From Empedobacter brevis_A (GTDB lineage: Bacteria > Bacteroidota > Bacteroidia > Flavobacteriales > Weeksellaceae), in assembly GCF_965118635.1 (NCBI RefSeq), contig NZ_CBCPHV010000003.1, positions 310,001-374,000 of the forward strand: a stretch of DNA of 64,000 bases, written 5' to 3'. The notes under the pieces are model-generated. The model was not told the origin of the DNA and did no database searches. It saw only the letters and a program-made list of their open reading frames with translations. Made by a program: the position numbers and the translations under genes. The first letter of the stretch is position 1. The number at the start of each line of letters is the position of its first letter. This document shows positions 15,539 through 24,789 of this stretch, one piece after another.

Positions 15539-17068
15539 ATGAACCAGAAAGAAAGCTTTATTCAAGAGATACAAAATCGTTATTCCTATAAAAACGATAA
15601 AATAATTTTAGGCAAAGCCAAGTTAAATGGCGAAATTGTAGAAGAAGCTGAGATTTCAGTTGCCTTAAAAACAATGAACCGACATGGGTTGATTGGTGGG
15701 GCAACAGGGACCGGTAAAACAAAATCTTTGCAGATTATTGCAGAACAGCTTTCTTTGAAAGGTGTTCCAACATTATTGATGGATATCAAAGGAGATTTAT
15801 CGGGAATTGGAGCTGCTGCAAATCCGGACGATAAAAATGCACAAGAAAGAATGGAAGCGCTTGATTTGCCTTTTGATCCGCAAGCCTCTCCTGTCGAATT
15901 TTTATCTATTTCTGATGAGCCTGGTGCAAGACTTCGTGCAACAGTAAGTGATTTTGGACCAATTCTATTCAGTAAAATTTTACAACTGAATGAAACACAA
16001 GAAAGTATTATTTCAATTATATTCAAATATTGTCAAGATCGTAATTTACCTTTAATTGATTTGGAGGATATTCGTCGAGTTTTGCAATATGTAACAGATT
16101 CTGACGAAGGAAAATCTGAATTAAATTCTAATTACGGAACAATTTCACCTGCTTCTTTAGGAGCTATTTTACGTAAAATTGTTGCATTGGAACAGCAAGG
16201 TGCAACGAAATTTTTTGGAGAACCAAGTTTTGATGTTCAGGATTTATTGAAAACAAAAGATGGAAAAGGCGTTGTAAATATTATTCGTTTGATTGATATT
16301 CAAAATCAACCTAATTTATTTTCAACTTTCATGTTGAGTTTATTGAATAAAATTTATTCTCAATTTCCAGAATCTGGGGATTCAGATAAACCAAAATTGG
16401 TTATTTTTATTGATGAAGCTCATTTGATTTTTAAAGAAGCTACAAAAGCTTTATTGGACCAAATCGAGACAATGGTTAAATTAATCCGCTCAAAAGGGGT
16501 TGGATTGTATTTTGTAACACAAGTACCTGGAGATGTTCCAGATGCAGTTTTGAGCCAATTAGGTCTTAAAGTTCAACATGCATTAAGAGGTTTTACTGCA
16601 AAAGATCGCAAAGAAATTAAAAAAGCGATAGAAAATTATCCAACTACAACTTATTATAAAGCCGACGAAGTTATTACTCAATTAGGAATTGGTGAAGCTT
16701 TTGTGACAGCTTTAGACGAAAAAGGAATTCCAACTCCTTTGGCATACACTTATATGCGTGCGCCAAATTCGAGAATGGATGTTTTGACACCAAATGAAAT
16801 TGATACCATTATTTCAAATTCAGCTTTAGTAACAAAATATGCAACAAACATTGATCGTGAATCAGCGAATGAAATTTTATCACAAAAATTAGAACAACAA
16901 AAAAATATAGAAAAACCCACGACAAAAACAACTTCAACAAAGAAAACTCCGAAAGAAAAAACTTGGAGCGATAATCCTGTTGTTCGTGATGTAAGCCGTA
17001 CTGCAACTCGAAAATTAATGGATTTTGGAATGAAAATGTTAACTAATTTTTTAAAAGGAAAAAAATAA
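15539..17068 (+). CDS. HerA-like ATPase (DUF853 family)
   Basis: A 509-residue P-loop ATPase of the HerA/FtsK group. Walker A GGATGTGKT is at 53-61 and Walker B ends at Asp292-Glu293 (VIFIDEAHL). The DIKGDLSGIG and TQVPGDVPDAVL blocks identify the DUF853 branch, whose members are often labelled helicase HerA-like but lack the NurA partner. A Lys/Thr-rich linker near 445-470 precedes a short C-terminal helix. Its cell function is unknown. It starts 33 bp after the EEP gene and ends 4 bp before the exonuclease fusion gene, so the two may act together on DNA (inference). Confidence 0.87.
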   Translation: MNQKESFIQEIQNRYSYKNDKIILGKAKLNGEIVEEAEISVALKTMNRHGLIGGATGTGKTKSLQIIAEQLSLKGVPTLLMDIKGDLSGIGAAANPDDKNAQERMEALDLPFDPQASPVEFLSISDEPGARLRATVSDFGPILFSKILQLNETQESIISIIFKYCQDRNLPLIDLEDIRRVLQYVTDSDEGKSELNSNYGTISPASLGAILRKIVALEQQGATKFFGEPSFDVQDLLKTKDGKGVVNIIRLIDIQNQPNLFSTFMLSLLNKIYSQFPESGDSDKPKLVIFIDEAHLIFKEATKALLDQIETMVKLIRSKGVGLYFVTQVPGDVPDAVLSQLGLKVQHALRGFTAKDRKEIKKAIENYPTTTYYKADEVITQLGIGEAFVTALDEKGIPTPLAYTYMRAPNSRMDVLTPNEIDTIISNSALVTKYATNIDRESANEILSQKLEQQKNIEKPTTKTTSTKKTPKEKTWSDNPVVRDVSRTATRKLMDFGMKMLTNFLKGKK

Positions 17069-17072
17069 GCAG

Positions 17073-18440
17073 GTGTACGCGATTTTAGATATAGAAGCGA
17101 CTGGCGGAAAAGTAGGAGAAGAGTCAATCATCGAGATTGCGGTGTATAAATATGATGGTAAAGAAATTATTGATCAATTTATATCATTAGTTAATCCAGA
17201 AAAAAAGATTGATCAATTTGTACAAAGATTAACGCATATTTCTGATAAAATGGTGCTTACTGCACCCAAATTTCATGAAATTGCAAAACGTATTGTTGAA
17301 ATTACAGATGATTGTATTTTGGTTGGACATAATGTAATGTTTGATTACAGAATGTTAAAACAAGAATTTGATCGTTTGGGCTATAATTACGAGAAAGAAT
17401 GGATTGATACATTTGAATACAGCGAAAAGTTAATTCCTGGATTGCCATCATATTCTTTAGGAAAGCTATGTGAATCACTTGGTATTTTAGTCACAGACAG
17501 ACATAGAGCTTCTGGTGACGCACTCGCTACAATTTCATTATTCAAATTACTTTTGGATAAAGATTCAGAGAAAATAATTACGAAGAAAACAGGTTTAAAA
17601 CAACCCAAAAAGGCACATTCTAAATATCAAAAACTTCTTGAAGGTTTGCCGAATTCAATAGGTGTTTATTATTTATATAATAGTAGAAAGCAACTTATTT
17701 ATATTAGTCGAAGCAATAATATAGCACAATCGATTAATCAAATTTTTACATCGAAAACTTTAAAGGCTAATAAGCTGAAACGTTATACACGTTCAATAAA
17801 ATTCGAAGAAACAGGAAGTGGTTTTCTTGCAGCAATTAAAGAAAATAACGAGGTTTTGAATAATAAACCAATGTATAACGTAAAGTTGGTCGAAAATAAA
17901 ATTTATCCTTTTGGCTTATATTATTTGGAATCTAAGCGTGGTTATTCAAGATTAGAGATTGGTAAAATAAGAAAAGTACAACCTCTTTTGAAATTCAAAA
18001 CAAAAGAACGTGCTAAAGAGGTTTTAGAAAAAATTATTAATGATTATAATCTTTGTCAACAAGTAAATGCTGGAATTAAATCTGATGATTCGTGCTTTCA
18101 GTACAAAGTGAACAAATGTAATGGAGCTTGTATAAAAGAAGAGCCTAGAGAAGTTTACAATAAAAGAATCCAAGATTTTATTGAAACAACAGAATATCCA
18201 TCTCAAACTTTTTTGATTATTGATAAAGGAAGAAAAGGGATTGAAAAATCTTTTTATTTAGTTGAGAATGGAGAGTTTAAAGGATATGGTTATTATGAAT
18301 ATCATCATCAAATCAAAACTTTAGATAAAATTCATAATATCTTAATTCCAATTCAAGAAACAGATGAAATTAAAAATATGTTGAAATATTTTTTATATAA
18401 AGTTTCTTCAAATCCTAATCAAATAGTCATTCTTGAATAA
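17073..18440 (+). CDS. DnaQ-type 3'-5' exonuclease fused to a degenerate GIY-YIG (UvrC-like) domain
   Basis: A 455-residue two-domain protein with a GTG start; homology begins right at MYAILDIEATGG. The exonuclease domain (1-165) has a full DEDDh set: Asp6, Glu8, Asp91, His144, Asp149. Residues 192-280 align with the UvrC/Cho GIY-YIG fold: GVYYLY at 197-202 and IYISRS at 209-214, where IYIGK is expected. The position of the catalytic Arg holds Ser220, while the Glu is kept at 257. The C-terminal part resembles the region found in Cho-like and DNA polymerase III epsilon fusions. It likely trims 3' ends, while cutting by the GIY-YIG half is doubtful. Confidence 0.85.
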   Translation: MYAILDIEATGGKVGEESIIEIAVYKYDGKEIIDQFISLVNPEKKIDQFVQRLTHISDKMVLTAPKFHEIAKRIVEITDDCILVGHNVMFDYRMLKQEFDRLGYNYEKEWIDTFEYSEKLIPGLPSYSLGKLCESLGILVTDRHRASGDALATISLFKLLLDKDSEKIITKKTGLKQPKKAHSKYQKLLEGLPNSIGVYYLYNSRKQLIYISRSNNIAQSINQIFTSKTLKANKLKRYTRSIKFEETGSGFLAAIKENNEVLNNKPMYNVKLVENKIYPFGLYYLESKRGYSRLEIGKIRKVQPLLKFKTKERAKEVLEKIINDYNLCQQVNAGIKSDDSCFQYKVNKCNGACIKEEPREVYNKRIQDFIETTEYPSQTFLIIDKGRKGIEKSFYLVENGEFKGYGYYEYHHQIKTLDKIHNILIPIQETDEIKNMLKYFLYKVSSNPNQIVILE

Positions 18441-18482
18441 TTATTTCGAATAAAATTAATATAGAAGAAAATATAAAACAAT

Positions 18483-18516
18483 AAAAAAGCTCAGTTAATA
18501 TTAACTGAGCTTTTTT
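18483..18516. terminator. Bidirectional terminator between the exonuclease and OmpA genes
   Basis: A 34-bp perfect palindrome with A-run and T-run ends. It serves both convergent genes. Confidence 0.85.
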
Positions 18517-18536
18517 GTATGATTATTAAATTTAGA

Positions 18537-19937
18537 CTATTTAATTTCTTTGAAAATTACTCGTCTATTTTCTAAGTTTTTCCATGCAGGACAGTTTGTA
18601 ACAGGGTTACATTCAGCCCATTTTAAATCAGATTTACCTTTTCCAATAGAAGATAATTTTGTAACATCTACTCCTTTATTAGCTAAGTAACGAACTACTG
18701 AAGCAGCACGTCTTTCAGATAATTTTTGGTTGTAATCTGCACCTCCAGCTGCATCTGTATGACCTTCTACTATAAATTTAAAATCAGGGTTAGCCAATAA
18801 AACTTCAGCAGCATGATTTAATTTTTCGTATGATTGTTCTCTAATACGATCAGAGTCATAATCAAATTCAATACCTTCTAAATATGCATTAATTGTTGTA
18901 GCAACATCTTCTCCAGAAATTCTTATAACTTTCTCTGGACATCCTCCATTTGTTGGTGGACCAGGAATTGTAGGGCATTTATCCTCACTATCTGGAACTC
19001 CATCTCCATCAGAGTCTAAAGAACATCCTGAACCGTCAACACGAATTCCTTCAGGAGTACCAGGACATTTATCCCATTGATCACAAACTCCATCTCTATC
19101 TTCATCAATACACTCAAAAGGAGTTTGTTCGATAACAGGTCTCAAGTGGATAGGAGATACCCATTGTAATGCATCTTTATGCTTACCTATTTTATAGTGT
19201 ACACCTAAAGATAGAGTAATCATATTATCATCACGACCAGGATTTGCGTCAGCAGCAGTCCAATAACCAGGTTCAGGATTTCCAGAACCGTCAAATTGTT
19301 CATCACCAGTCATTATGTACATAGCTCGTAACTCCAAATCAAAACGATCATTTAATTTATGGCGTAAACCAGCACCAACTTGAGAATAGAACGATCTAAC
19401 ACCTAATTTTTGATTAGTAACTAAATCATAATTCGTTCCTGAGCCATAGAAATGTTGTCTATATGCTTTGTAACCTATGAATCCTGCACCAGCATATAGG
19501 TGAAATGCCCATTTAAATTCAGTTTTATTATCAACTCTTCTCAATAGATTAGAAGCATTAATATCTACCATTCCAGATATACCGTGATACTCAGTTCTTC
19601 CATGAGCTTTCCCACTATAAGCATTACCCCACTTAGTATTGTCATATATGGTACCTTTTTGTCTCGTTTTTCCTAATTGATATTGTAGACTCAAGCCAAA
19701 AGCATGCGTAATTTGTTTATTTACTTGAAACTGAAGGTCGTATCCGGGCGAAAAATATCCGCCACCCCACCAAGAGGAAAGATCGGTATTCTGTAATAAA
19801 CTACCACCTCCAAAAACAGAAATAGACCAATCATTGAATTCTTTCTTACTGTTATTGAACGGTTTTTCATCATACTTGGTTTGAGCAGATACACAAGCAG
19901 CAGCTCCCAAGATTAATAAAGATATAAGTTTTTTCAT
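18537..19937 (-). CDS. OmpA-family outer-membrane protein with TSP type 3 repeats
   Basis: 466 residues. A signal peptide (1-18, ending VSAQ) is followed by a beta-barrel domain to about 265, rich in aromatic beta strands. A Cys-containing, calcium-binding thrombospondin type 3 segment follows (DEDRDGVCDQWDKCPGTPEG and DSDGDGVPDSEDKCP, about 278-335). The OmpA peptidoglycan-binding domain covers about 345-466 (EGHTDAAGGADYNQKLSERR). It anchors the outer membrane to the wall and is probably abundant. The gene is single, with a -7 box at 19988-19995 and a strong terminator. Confidence 0.92.
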   Translation of the reverse strand: MKKLISLLILGAAACVSAQTKYDEKPFNNSKKEFNDWSISVFGGGSLLQNTDLSSWWGGGYFSPGYDLQFQVNKQITHAFGLSLQYQLGKTRQKGTIYDNTKWGNAYSGKAHGRTEYHGISGMVDINASNLLRRVDNKTEFKWAFHLYAGAGFIGYKAYRQHFYGSGTNYDLVTNQKLGVRSFYSQVGAGLRHKLNDRFDLELRAMYIMTGDEQFDGSGNPEPGYWTAADANPGRDDNMITLSLGVHYKIGKHKDALQWVSPIHLRPVIEQTPFECIDEDRDGVCDQWDKCPGTPEGIRVDGSGCSLDSDGDGVPDSEDKCPTIPGPPTNGGCPEKVIRISGEDVATTINAYLEGIEFDYDSDRIREQSYEKLNHAAEVLLANPDFKFIVEGHTDAAGGADYNQKLSERRAASVVRYLANKGVDVTKLSSIGKGKSDLKWAECNPVTNCPAWKNLENRRVIFKEIK

Positions 19938-19987
19938 AGGTTAGAAATTATTATTATAACTAATATAAAGCATAACTAAATATTTTA

Positions 19988-19995
19988 CAAAACTA
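19988..19995 (-). promoter_or_regulatory. -7 box of the OmpA-family gene
   Basis: TAGTTTTG on the minus strand, about 50 bp before the ATG at 19937. No clear -33 TTG was found. Confidence 0.45.
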
Positions 19996-20015
19996 ATGAT
20001 TTAATAATTAATATC

Positions 20016-20426
20016 TTAAAAAAAAGATAAACTTTTGATAAAATCTCTAGAAAAGTTCTGATGATGTGGAATTTTTAACTTGTTAGAGTCAATAAAAAGA
20101 TTGTTAAAGAATAATATATCAATATCGATTAATCTATCAACATATAATTCATTTCCTTTTGGTTGAGTATATGTTCGTCCCATATTTACTTCAATTTCTT
20201 TTACTTTTTTTAAAAGTTCAAAAGGAGAAAATGAAGTTAAGATTTCAACCTTTTGATTTAAGAATAAATGATTAGTCGTAAACCCTTCAGCTTGATTTTC
20301 TAAAATATTTGATTCTTTTTTTATTTCCCCAATATCCTTATTAATAAGGTTTTTAGCAATTTCTAGATTATTTTTTTTGTCTCCTAAGTTTGTTCCTAGT
20401 AACAAAATGACTTTATTTTGCGACAT
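20016..20426 (-). CDS. folK: 2-amino-4-hydroxy-6-hydroxymethyldihydropteridine diphosphokinase
   Basis: 136 residues when started at MSQNKVILLLGTNLG (ATG at 20426). An in-frame ATG at 20528 would add 34 hydrophobic residues foreign to the family and run into the divergent sppA gene, so I reject it. HPPK features are GTNLGDK near the N-terminus, the MGRTY block, and DRLIDIDILFF, equivalent to the RTLDLDILLY signature. It transfers pyrophosphate from ATP to the pterin in folate synthesis. It is slightly shorter than E. coli FolK (about 159). It is divergent from sppA, 28 bp apart. Confidence 0.88.
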   Translation of the reverse strand: MSQNKVILLLGTNLGDKKNNLEIAKNLINKDIGEIKKESNILENQAEGFTTNHLFLNQKVEILTSFSPFELLKKVKEIEVNMGRTYTQPKGNELYVDRLIDIDILFFNNLFIDSNKLKIPHHQNFSRDFIKSLSFF

Positions 20427-20454
20427 ATAAGGCAAAAGTAATAATAAATTAAAA

Positions 20455-22224
20455 ATGAAAAACTTTTTCGGGAGAGTATTCTCAACAATTATAGGAAATT
20501 TATTAACGATTAGTGTATTTGTAATCATACTTATCGTTTTAATATTTGTTTCAGCATTATCTGCTCCAACAAAAAGTGTAAAAGAAGGTTCTGTTTTAGA
20601 GATTTCGCTCGAAGATCCTATTATGGAAAGTGATATGGATCGTTCAATTTCTATTTTTAATATGTCAGAAAATTCAAATATTTTCTTACAAGATATTCTT
20701 CATTCTATAGAAGAAGCAAAGAATGATGACAAAATCAAAGGAATTAGTTTAAAACTTGATAAGTTTTCTGGAGGAGCAACACAAGCCACAGATATTCGTA
20801 ATGCATTAGAAGATTTTAAAAAATCAGGAAAATTTATTTACGCTTATTCTAATTCGGGAAGTCAATTATCTTATTATATAAGCAGTATTTCAGATAAAAT
20901 TTATCAAAATCCTTTGGGAGGAACTTTATTACAAGGATTAAGTTCTAACATTATGTTTTTCAAAAATGCGGGAGATAAATATGGTATCGATTTCCAAGTA
21001 ATTCGTCATGGACAATTCAAAAGTGCTGTAGAACCTTATATGAGAACAAACATGTCAGAAGAAAATCGTTTACAATTATCAGAATTGTTGAATGATGTTT
21101 GGGGAAATGTCTCTAATTCGATTACAAAATCACGTAAAATTTCTCCAGAAGAATTCAATTTGGTTACAGATAGTTTATATGCATTTATTCCAGAATTAGG
21201 AAAAGAGAAAAAAATATATGATGTTTTAGCACAAGAAAATGAATATCAAAAAATGTTATTCCAAAAACTTGGTTTAAAAGAAGAAAAATCAAAAAGTGAA
21301 TTCGAAATTCTTGAAAAACATACTATAAAAATTGAAGATTATTTCGATACATTATCTGATAAATCAGAAAAAGATAAAATTGCAGTTTTATATGCTTCTG
21401 GAACAATTACAGAAGGCGATGGTTTTGATGGAATTCAATCCAAAACTTATGTAGATGCTATTCGTAAAATTAGCCAAAACGATAAAATAAAAGCGTTGGT
21501 TTTACGTGTTAATTCTCCTGGAGGAAGTGCAAATGCATCAGAAGAAATTTTATATGAATTAATGCAATTAAAAACAAAAATGCCAATTGTCGTATCTTTT
21601 GGTGATGTAGCAGCTTCTGGTGGATATTATATTGCGCAAGCTTCGGACAAAATTTACGCTCAGCCAAATACAATTACCGGATCAATTGGTGTTTTTGGAA
21701 TGATTCCTAACGCACAAAAATTATTGAATAATATAGGATTAGATTTTGATGAAGTAAAAACAAATGCTAATGCAGATCAGTTGAAATCATTAACGACTCC
21801 ATTATCACCAACAGCCAAAAATACAATGCAAAAATCAATTGTATTGATTTATGGTAAATTTGTGAATCATGTTGCGACGAATAGAAAATTAACTTATGAA
21901 CAAGTTGATAAAATAGGAGAAGGACGAGTTTGGTCTGGAACTCGTGCAAAAAAAAATGGTTTGATAGATGATTTCGGAAGTTTAGATACAGCGATTAAAG
22001 AAGCTGCTAAATTGGCTAAAATCGAAAAATATTCAACAGAAAATTATCCAAAAAGAAAAGATTCTTTCGAAGAATTTATAGAGAATCTTCAAGGAAAAAA
22101 TACAGAAGCAGCAATTGCAAAAGAATTAGGTTCTGATGGAATTAGAATCTATAAAGAAATAAAGTTGATGAACGAACAAAAAGGTGTTCAAGTTAGGTTA
22201 CCTTACAATATTCAAATTCAATAA
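20455..22224 (+). CDS. sppA: Signal peptide peptidase SppA, 67-kDa type
   Basis: A 589-residue membrane-anchored serine protease that degrades leftover signal peptides. One N-terminal membrane helix (about 10-36) is followed by two tandem SppA/ClpP-fold domains. The catalytic dyad is split between them, as in the E. coli enzyme: Lys189 in RHGQFKSAVEP and Ser388 in DVAASGGYY. The length agrees with the long form (about 618). It is expressed divergently from folK and followed by a strong terminator. Confidence 0.93.
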   Translation: MKNFFGRVFSTIIGNLLTISVFVIILIVLIFVSALSAPTKSVKEGSVLEISLEDPIMESDMDRSISIFNMSENSNIFLQDILHSIEEAKNDDKIKGISLKLDKFSGGATQATDIRNALEDFKKSGKFIYAYSNSGSQLSYYISSISDKIYQNPLGGTLLQGLSSNIMFFKNAGDKYGIDFQVIRHGQFKSAVEPYMRTNMSEENRLQLSELLNDVWGNVSNSITKSRKISPEEFNLVTDSLYAFIPELGKEKKIYDVLAQENEYQKMLFQKLGLKEEKSKSEFEILEKHTIKIEDYFDTLSDKSEKDKIAVLYASGTITEGDGFDGIQSKTYVDAIRKISQNDKIKALVLRVNSPGGSANASEEILYELMQLKTKMPIVVSFGDVAASGGYYIAQASDKIYAQPNTITGSIGVFGMIPNAQKLLNNIGLDFDEVKTNANADQLKSLTTPLSPTAKNTMQKSIVLIYGKFVNHVATNRKLTYEQVDKIGEGRVWSGTRAKKNGLIDDFGSLDTAIKEAAKLAKIEKYSTENYPKRKDSFEEFIENLQGKNTEAAIAKELGSDGIRIYKEIKLMNEQKGVQVRLPYNIQIQ

Positions 22225-22231
22225 AAATCAT

Positions 22232-22264
22232 AAAAAAGGGTTAAAAATATTTTAACCCTTTTTT
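22232..22264 (+). terminator. sppA terminator
   Basis: A 15-bp stem (22232-22246 with 22250-22264) with a 3-nt loop, ending in a T-run. Confidence 0.85.
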
Positions 22265-22347
22265 ATTGTTAAAATCTTACTATTTTAGTAAAAATTTTTA
22301 GATGATTAAAAAATTAAATTCTCTTTTATAATCATCTAAATTTATTA

Positions 22348-22355
22348 TACTTTTG
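22348..22355 (+). promoter_or_regulatory. -7 box of the mreB operon
   Basis: TACTTTTG fits the TAnnTTTG consensus, 37 bp before the ATG of mreB. The -33 region is T-rich without a TTG. Confidence 0.5.
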
Positions 22356-22392
22356 TACATTCATTTTTAATAATACTGAGACATAATCAACG

Positions 22393-23418
22393 ATGGGATT
22401 ATTTGATTTTTTCACGCAAGAAATTGCGATTGACTTGGGGACTGCTAATACTTTAATTATACATAATAATAAAGTCGTAGTAGATAGTCCATCTATCGTC
22501 GCTATACATAGAAGAACAAATAAAGTTATTGCTGTTGGAGAACAAGCAAAACACATGCAAGGTAAAACGCATGACGATATAAAAACAATTCGTCCTTTAA
22601 AAGACGGCGTAATTGCAGATTTTGAAGCTTCAGAATTTATGTTGACAGAGTTCATCAAGAAAATTCCTGGAATTCAAGGTAAATTATTTTCACCTTCACT
22701 TCGTATGGTGATTTGTATTCCATCTGGAATTACAGAAGTTGAAAAACGTGCTGTAAAAGATTCTTGTGCTCGCGTTAACGCAAAAGATGTTCGTCTTATT
22801 TACGAACCAATGGCTGCCGCGATAGGAGTTGGAATTGATATTACACAGCCTAAAGGTAACATGATTATTGATATAGGTGGTGGAACAACAGAAATTGCTG
22901 TTGTTGCTTTAGGCGGAATTGTTTGTGATAAATCTGTAAAAATTGCAGGAGATGTCTTTACAAATGATATTGCATATTATTTAAGAACGCATCACAATTT
23001 ATATATTGGAGAAAGAACCGCTGAGCGTGTTAAAATTGAAGTAGGAGCTGCTGTAGAAGAATTAGAGCATGCACCAGAAGATATGCCAGTACAAGGACGT
23101 GATTTGATAACAGGAAAGCCAAAAGAAATTACTGTAAATTACAGAGAAATTGCGCGTGCTTTAGATAAATCAATTTTAAGAATAGAAGATGGTGTGATGG
23201 AAACTTTATCTCAAACTCCTCCAGAATTAGCAGCAGATATCTACAATACAGGTATCTATATGGCTGGTGGTGGAGCTATGTTGAGAGGTTTAGATCAACG
23301 TATTTCTAAAAAAACAGGTTTACCAGTATTCTTAGCAGATGATCCTTTACGTGCAGTTGTTCGTGGAACAGGTATTGCACTTAAAAATATTGATAAATTC
23401 ACTTTCTTAATGAAATAG
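22393..23418 (+). CDS. mreB: Rod shape-determining protein MreB (bacterial actin)
   Basis: 341 residues, the normal length. It is an actin-fold ATPase that forms membrane-bound filaments guiding the elongasome. Phosphate-1 motif AIDLGTANTLI is near the N-terminus (12-22), phosphate-2 IDIGGGTTEIAVV is near 160, and the adenosine motif MAGGGAMLRGLD is near the C-terminus. It is the first gene of mreB-mreC-mreD-mrdA-rodA, which encodes the whole core elongation machine; mreC starts 14 bp downstream. Confidence 0.97.
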   Translation: MGLFDFFTQEIAIDLGTANTLIIHNNKVVVDSPSIVAIHRRTNKVIAVGEQAKHMQGKTHDDIKTIRPLKDGVIADFEASEFMLTEFIKKIPGIQGKLFSPSLRMVICIPSGITEVEKRAVKDSCARVNAKDVRLIYEPMAAAIGVGIDITQPKGNMIIDIGGGTTEIAVVALGGIVCDKSVKIAGDVFTNDIAYYLRTHHNLYIGERTAERVKIEVGAAVEELEHAPEDMPVQGRDLITGKPKEITVNYREIARALDKSILRIEDGVMETLSQTPPELAADIYNTGIYMAGGGAMLRGLDQRISKKTGLPVFLADDPLRAVVRGTGIALKNIDKFTFLMK

Positions 23419-23432
23419 AAGAGTAAAGAGCA

Positions 23433-24284
23433 ATGCAATATATTCTGAATGCGATTAGAAGAAATGGAATGCTATTAATTTTTGTCTTTTTAGAGTTAAT
23501 TGCGTTGTTTCTTGTCTTTAAGAAAAATATTTACCACGAAACTATTCTTGCCTCTGCAAGTACATCATTTACAGGTTATGTTGATGATAAAATTGCGAAG
23601 GTGACAAACTTTATTAATTTACCTAGTACGAATAAAGATTTGATGGATGAAAATGCCTTTTTGCGTGAGCAATTGGTGCATTTAGGTATTAAAGATGCTA
23701 AGACTAAAAAGTTTTACAAATCTGATACCTTAGGTTATCATCAAAGTTATTCTTTTGTTCCTACAGAGATCGTAAATAATTCTATTATCAAAACGCAAAA
23801 CCTTTTGACAATTGATAAAGGAACCAATGACGGAATAGAAAAAGGAGACGGAATCATTACAAATAATGGTGTAATTGGTATTGTAACTTTTGCAGGGAAA
23901 AACTATTCTCGTGCAATTTCATTGTTAAACAAGGATATTAATATTAATGCACGTATAAAAGGAAATCAGTATTTCGGAACAGTAAAATGGGATGGAAAAG
24001 ATCCGCGTTATGTGCAATTATATGAAATTCCAAAATATATCGAAGTGAAAAAAGGAGACATTATCGAAACGGATGGTAAATCTCCAGTCTTTCCAGAAGG
24101 TATTATCATTGGTAAAGTTGTAAGCAAAGGAGTTGATGAAACAGGTGAATTGAAAATTCAAGTGAGATTGAAACAAGACTTTGCTAATTTAGCCCAAGCT
24201 TATGTGGTAACAAACCTTAACAAAGTAGAAATTCAACAAGTAGAGAAATCAGATACAATAACAAGTCCACAGAATGTTCAATAA
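23433..24284 (+). CDS. mreC: Rod shape-determining protein MreC
   Basis: 283 residues. A short cytoplasmic start and one membrane helix (about 13-30) are followed by a periplasmic coiled coil (about 55-80) and the double beta-barrel MreC core (100-265, with TNNGVIGIV and FPEGIIIGKV). It forms filaments that bind and activate PBP2. A Gln/Ser-rich tail ends the protein. The 3' end overlaps mreD by 11 bp, which favours coupled translation. Confidence 0.93.
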   Translation: MQYILNAIRRNGMLLIFVFLELIALFLVFKKNIYHETILASASTSFTGYVDDKIAKVTNFINLPSTNKDLMDENAFLREQLVHLGIKDAKTKKFYKSDTLGYHQSYSFVPTEIVNNSIIKTQNLLTIDKGTNDGIEKGDGIITNNGVIGIVTFAGKNYSRAISLLNKDININARIKGNQYFGTVKWDGKDPRYVQLYEIPKYIEVKKGDIIETDGKSPVFPEGIIIGKVVSKGVDETGELKIQVRLKQDFANLAQAYVVTNLNKVEIQQVEKSDTITSPQNVQ

Positions 24285-24789
24285 AGACTTTTTAATCAAT
24301 CTTATCAAGATTATCATTTTAGCTTTACTACAAGTTTTTGTGTTCAATCACATCAATTTTCTAGGAAGCTATCAGCCATATATCTATATTGTATTTGTGT
24401 TATTTTATCCACCTTCTCAAAATAAATACGCATTATTAATCTTATCATTTATGTTAGGATTGATGATCGATATTTTTGAATATACAGGAGGAATTCATGC
24501 TTTTGCATTAACACTTATCGCATTTATTAGAAATCCAATTATTAAACTTTTAGCTGGAAAACAAGACTATGAAATGGAATTTTTCTCTTTCAATACGTTG
24601 AGTATTGCACAATGGTTATTCTATTTTGTTATCCTAATTCTTGTACATCATATTATCTTATTACTTCTTGAGAATTTTAAACCATCAGGAATTGGACCTT
24701 TAATGTTGAAAGGATTAATCAATTCGGGAATAACTTTTGTGTTTGTCTTTATTTATAAAATTTTATTTAAAAATAAAGTCGGAGTATGA
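24274..24789 (+). CDS. mreD: Rod shape-determining protein MreD
   Basis: A 171-residue membrane protein with about five helices. Sequence similarity to E. coli MreD is low, but the position between mreC and the PBP2 gene, the size and the conserved GLMIDIFEYTGGIHAFALTL block (near 62-81) identify it. It modulates the MreC-PBP2 interaction. Overlaps: 11 bp with mreC and 4 bp (ATGA) with the PBP2 gene. Confidence 0.88.
   Translation: MFNKDFLINLIKIIILALLQVFVFNHINFLGSYQPYIYIVFVLFYPPSQNKYALLILSFMLGLMIDIFEYTGGIHAFALTLIAFIRNPIIKLLAGKQDYEMEFFSFNTLSIAQWLFYFVILILVHHIILLLLENFKPSGIGPLMLKGLINSGITFVFVFIYKILFKNKVGV

Noticed and set aside
15586..16026. 146-codon minus-strand ORF inside the HerA-like gene
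   Set aside because: It is a shadow of a strongly conserved P-loop ATPase frame, with no recognisable domain.
15539..18440. HerA-like ATPase plus nuclease as an anti-phage defence pair
   Set aside because: The DUF853 ATPase is a common housekeeping gene, there are no defence neighbours, and base composition is like the surroundings.
20427..20528. Longer N-terminus for FolK
   Set aside because: The extra 34 residues are not in the family and would overlap the divergent sppA start.
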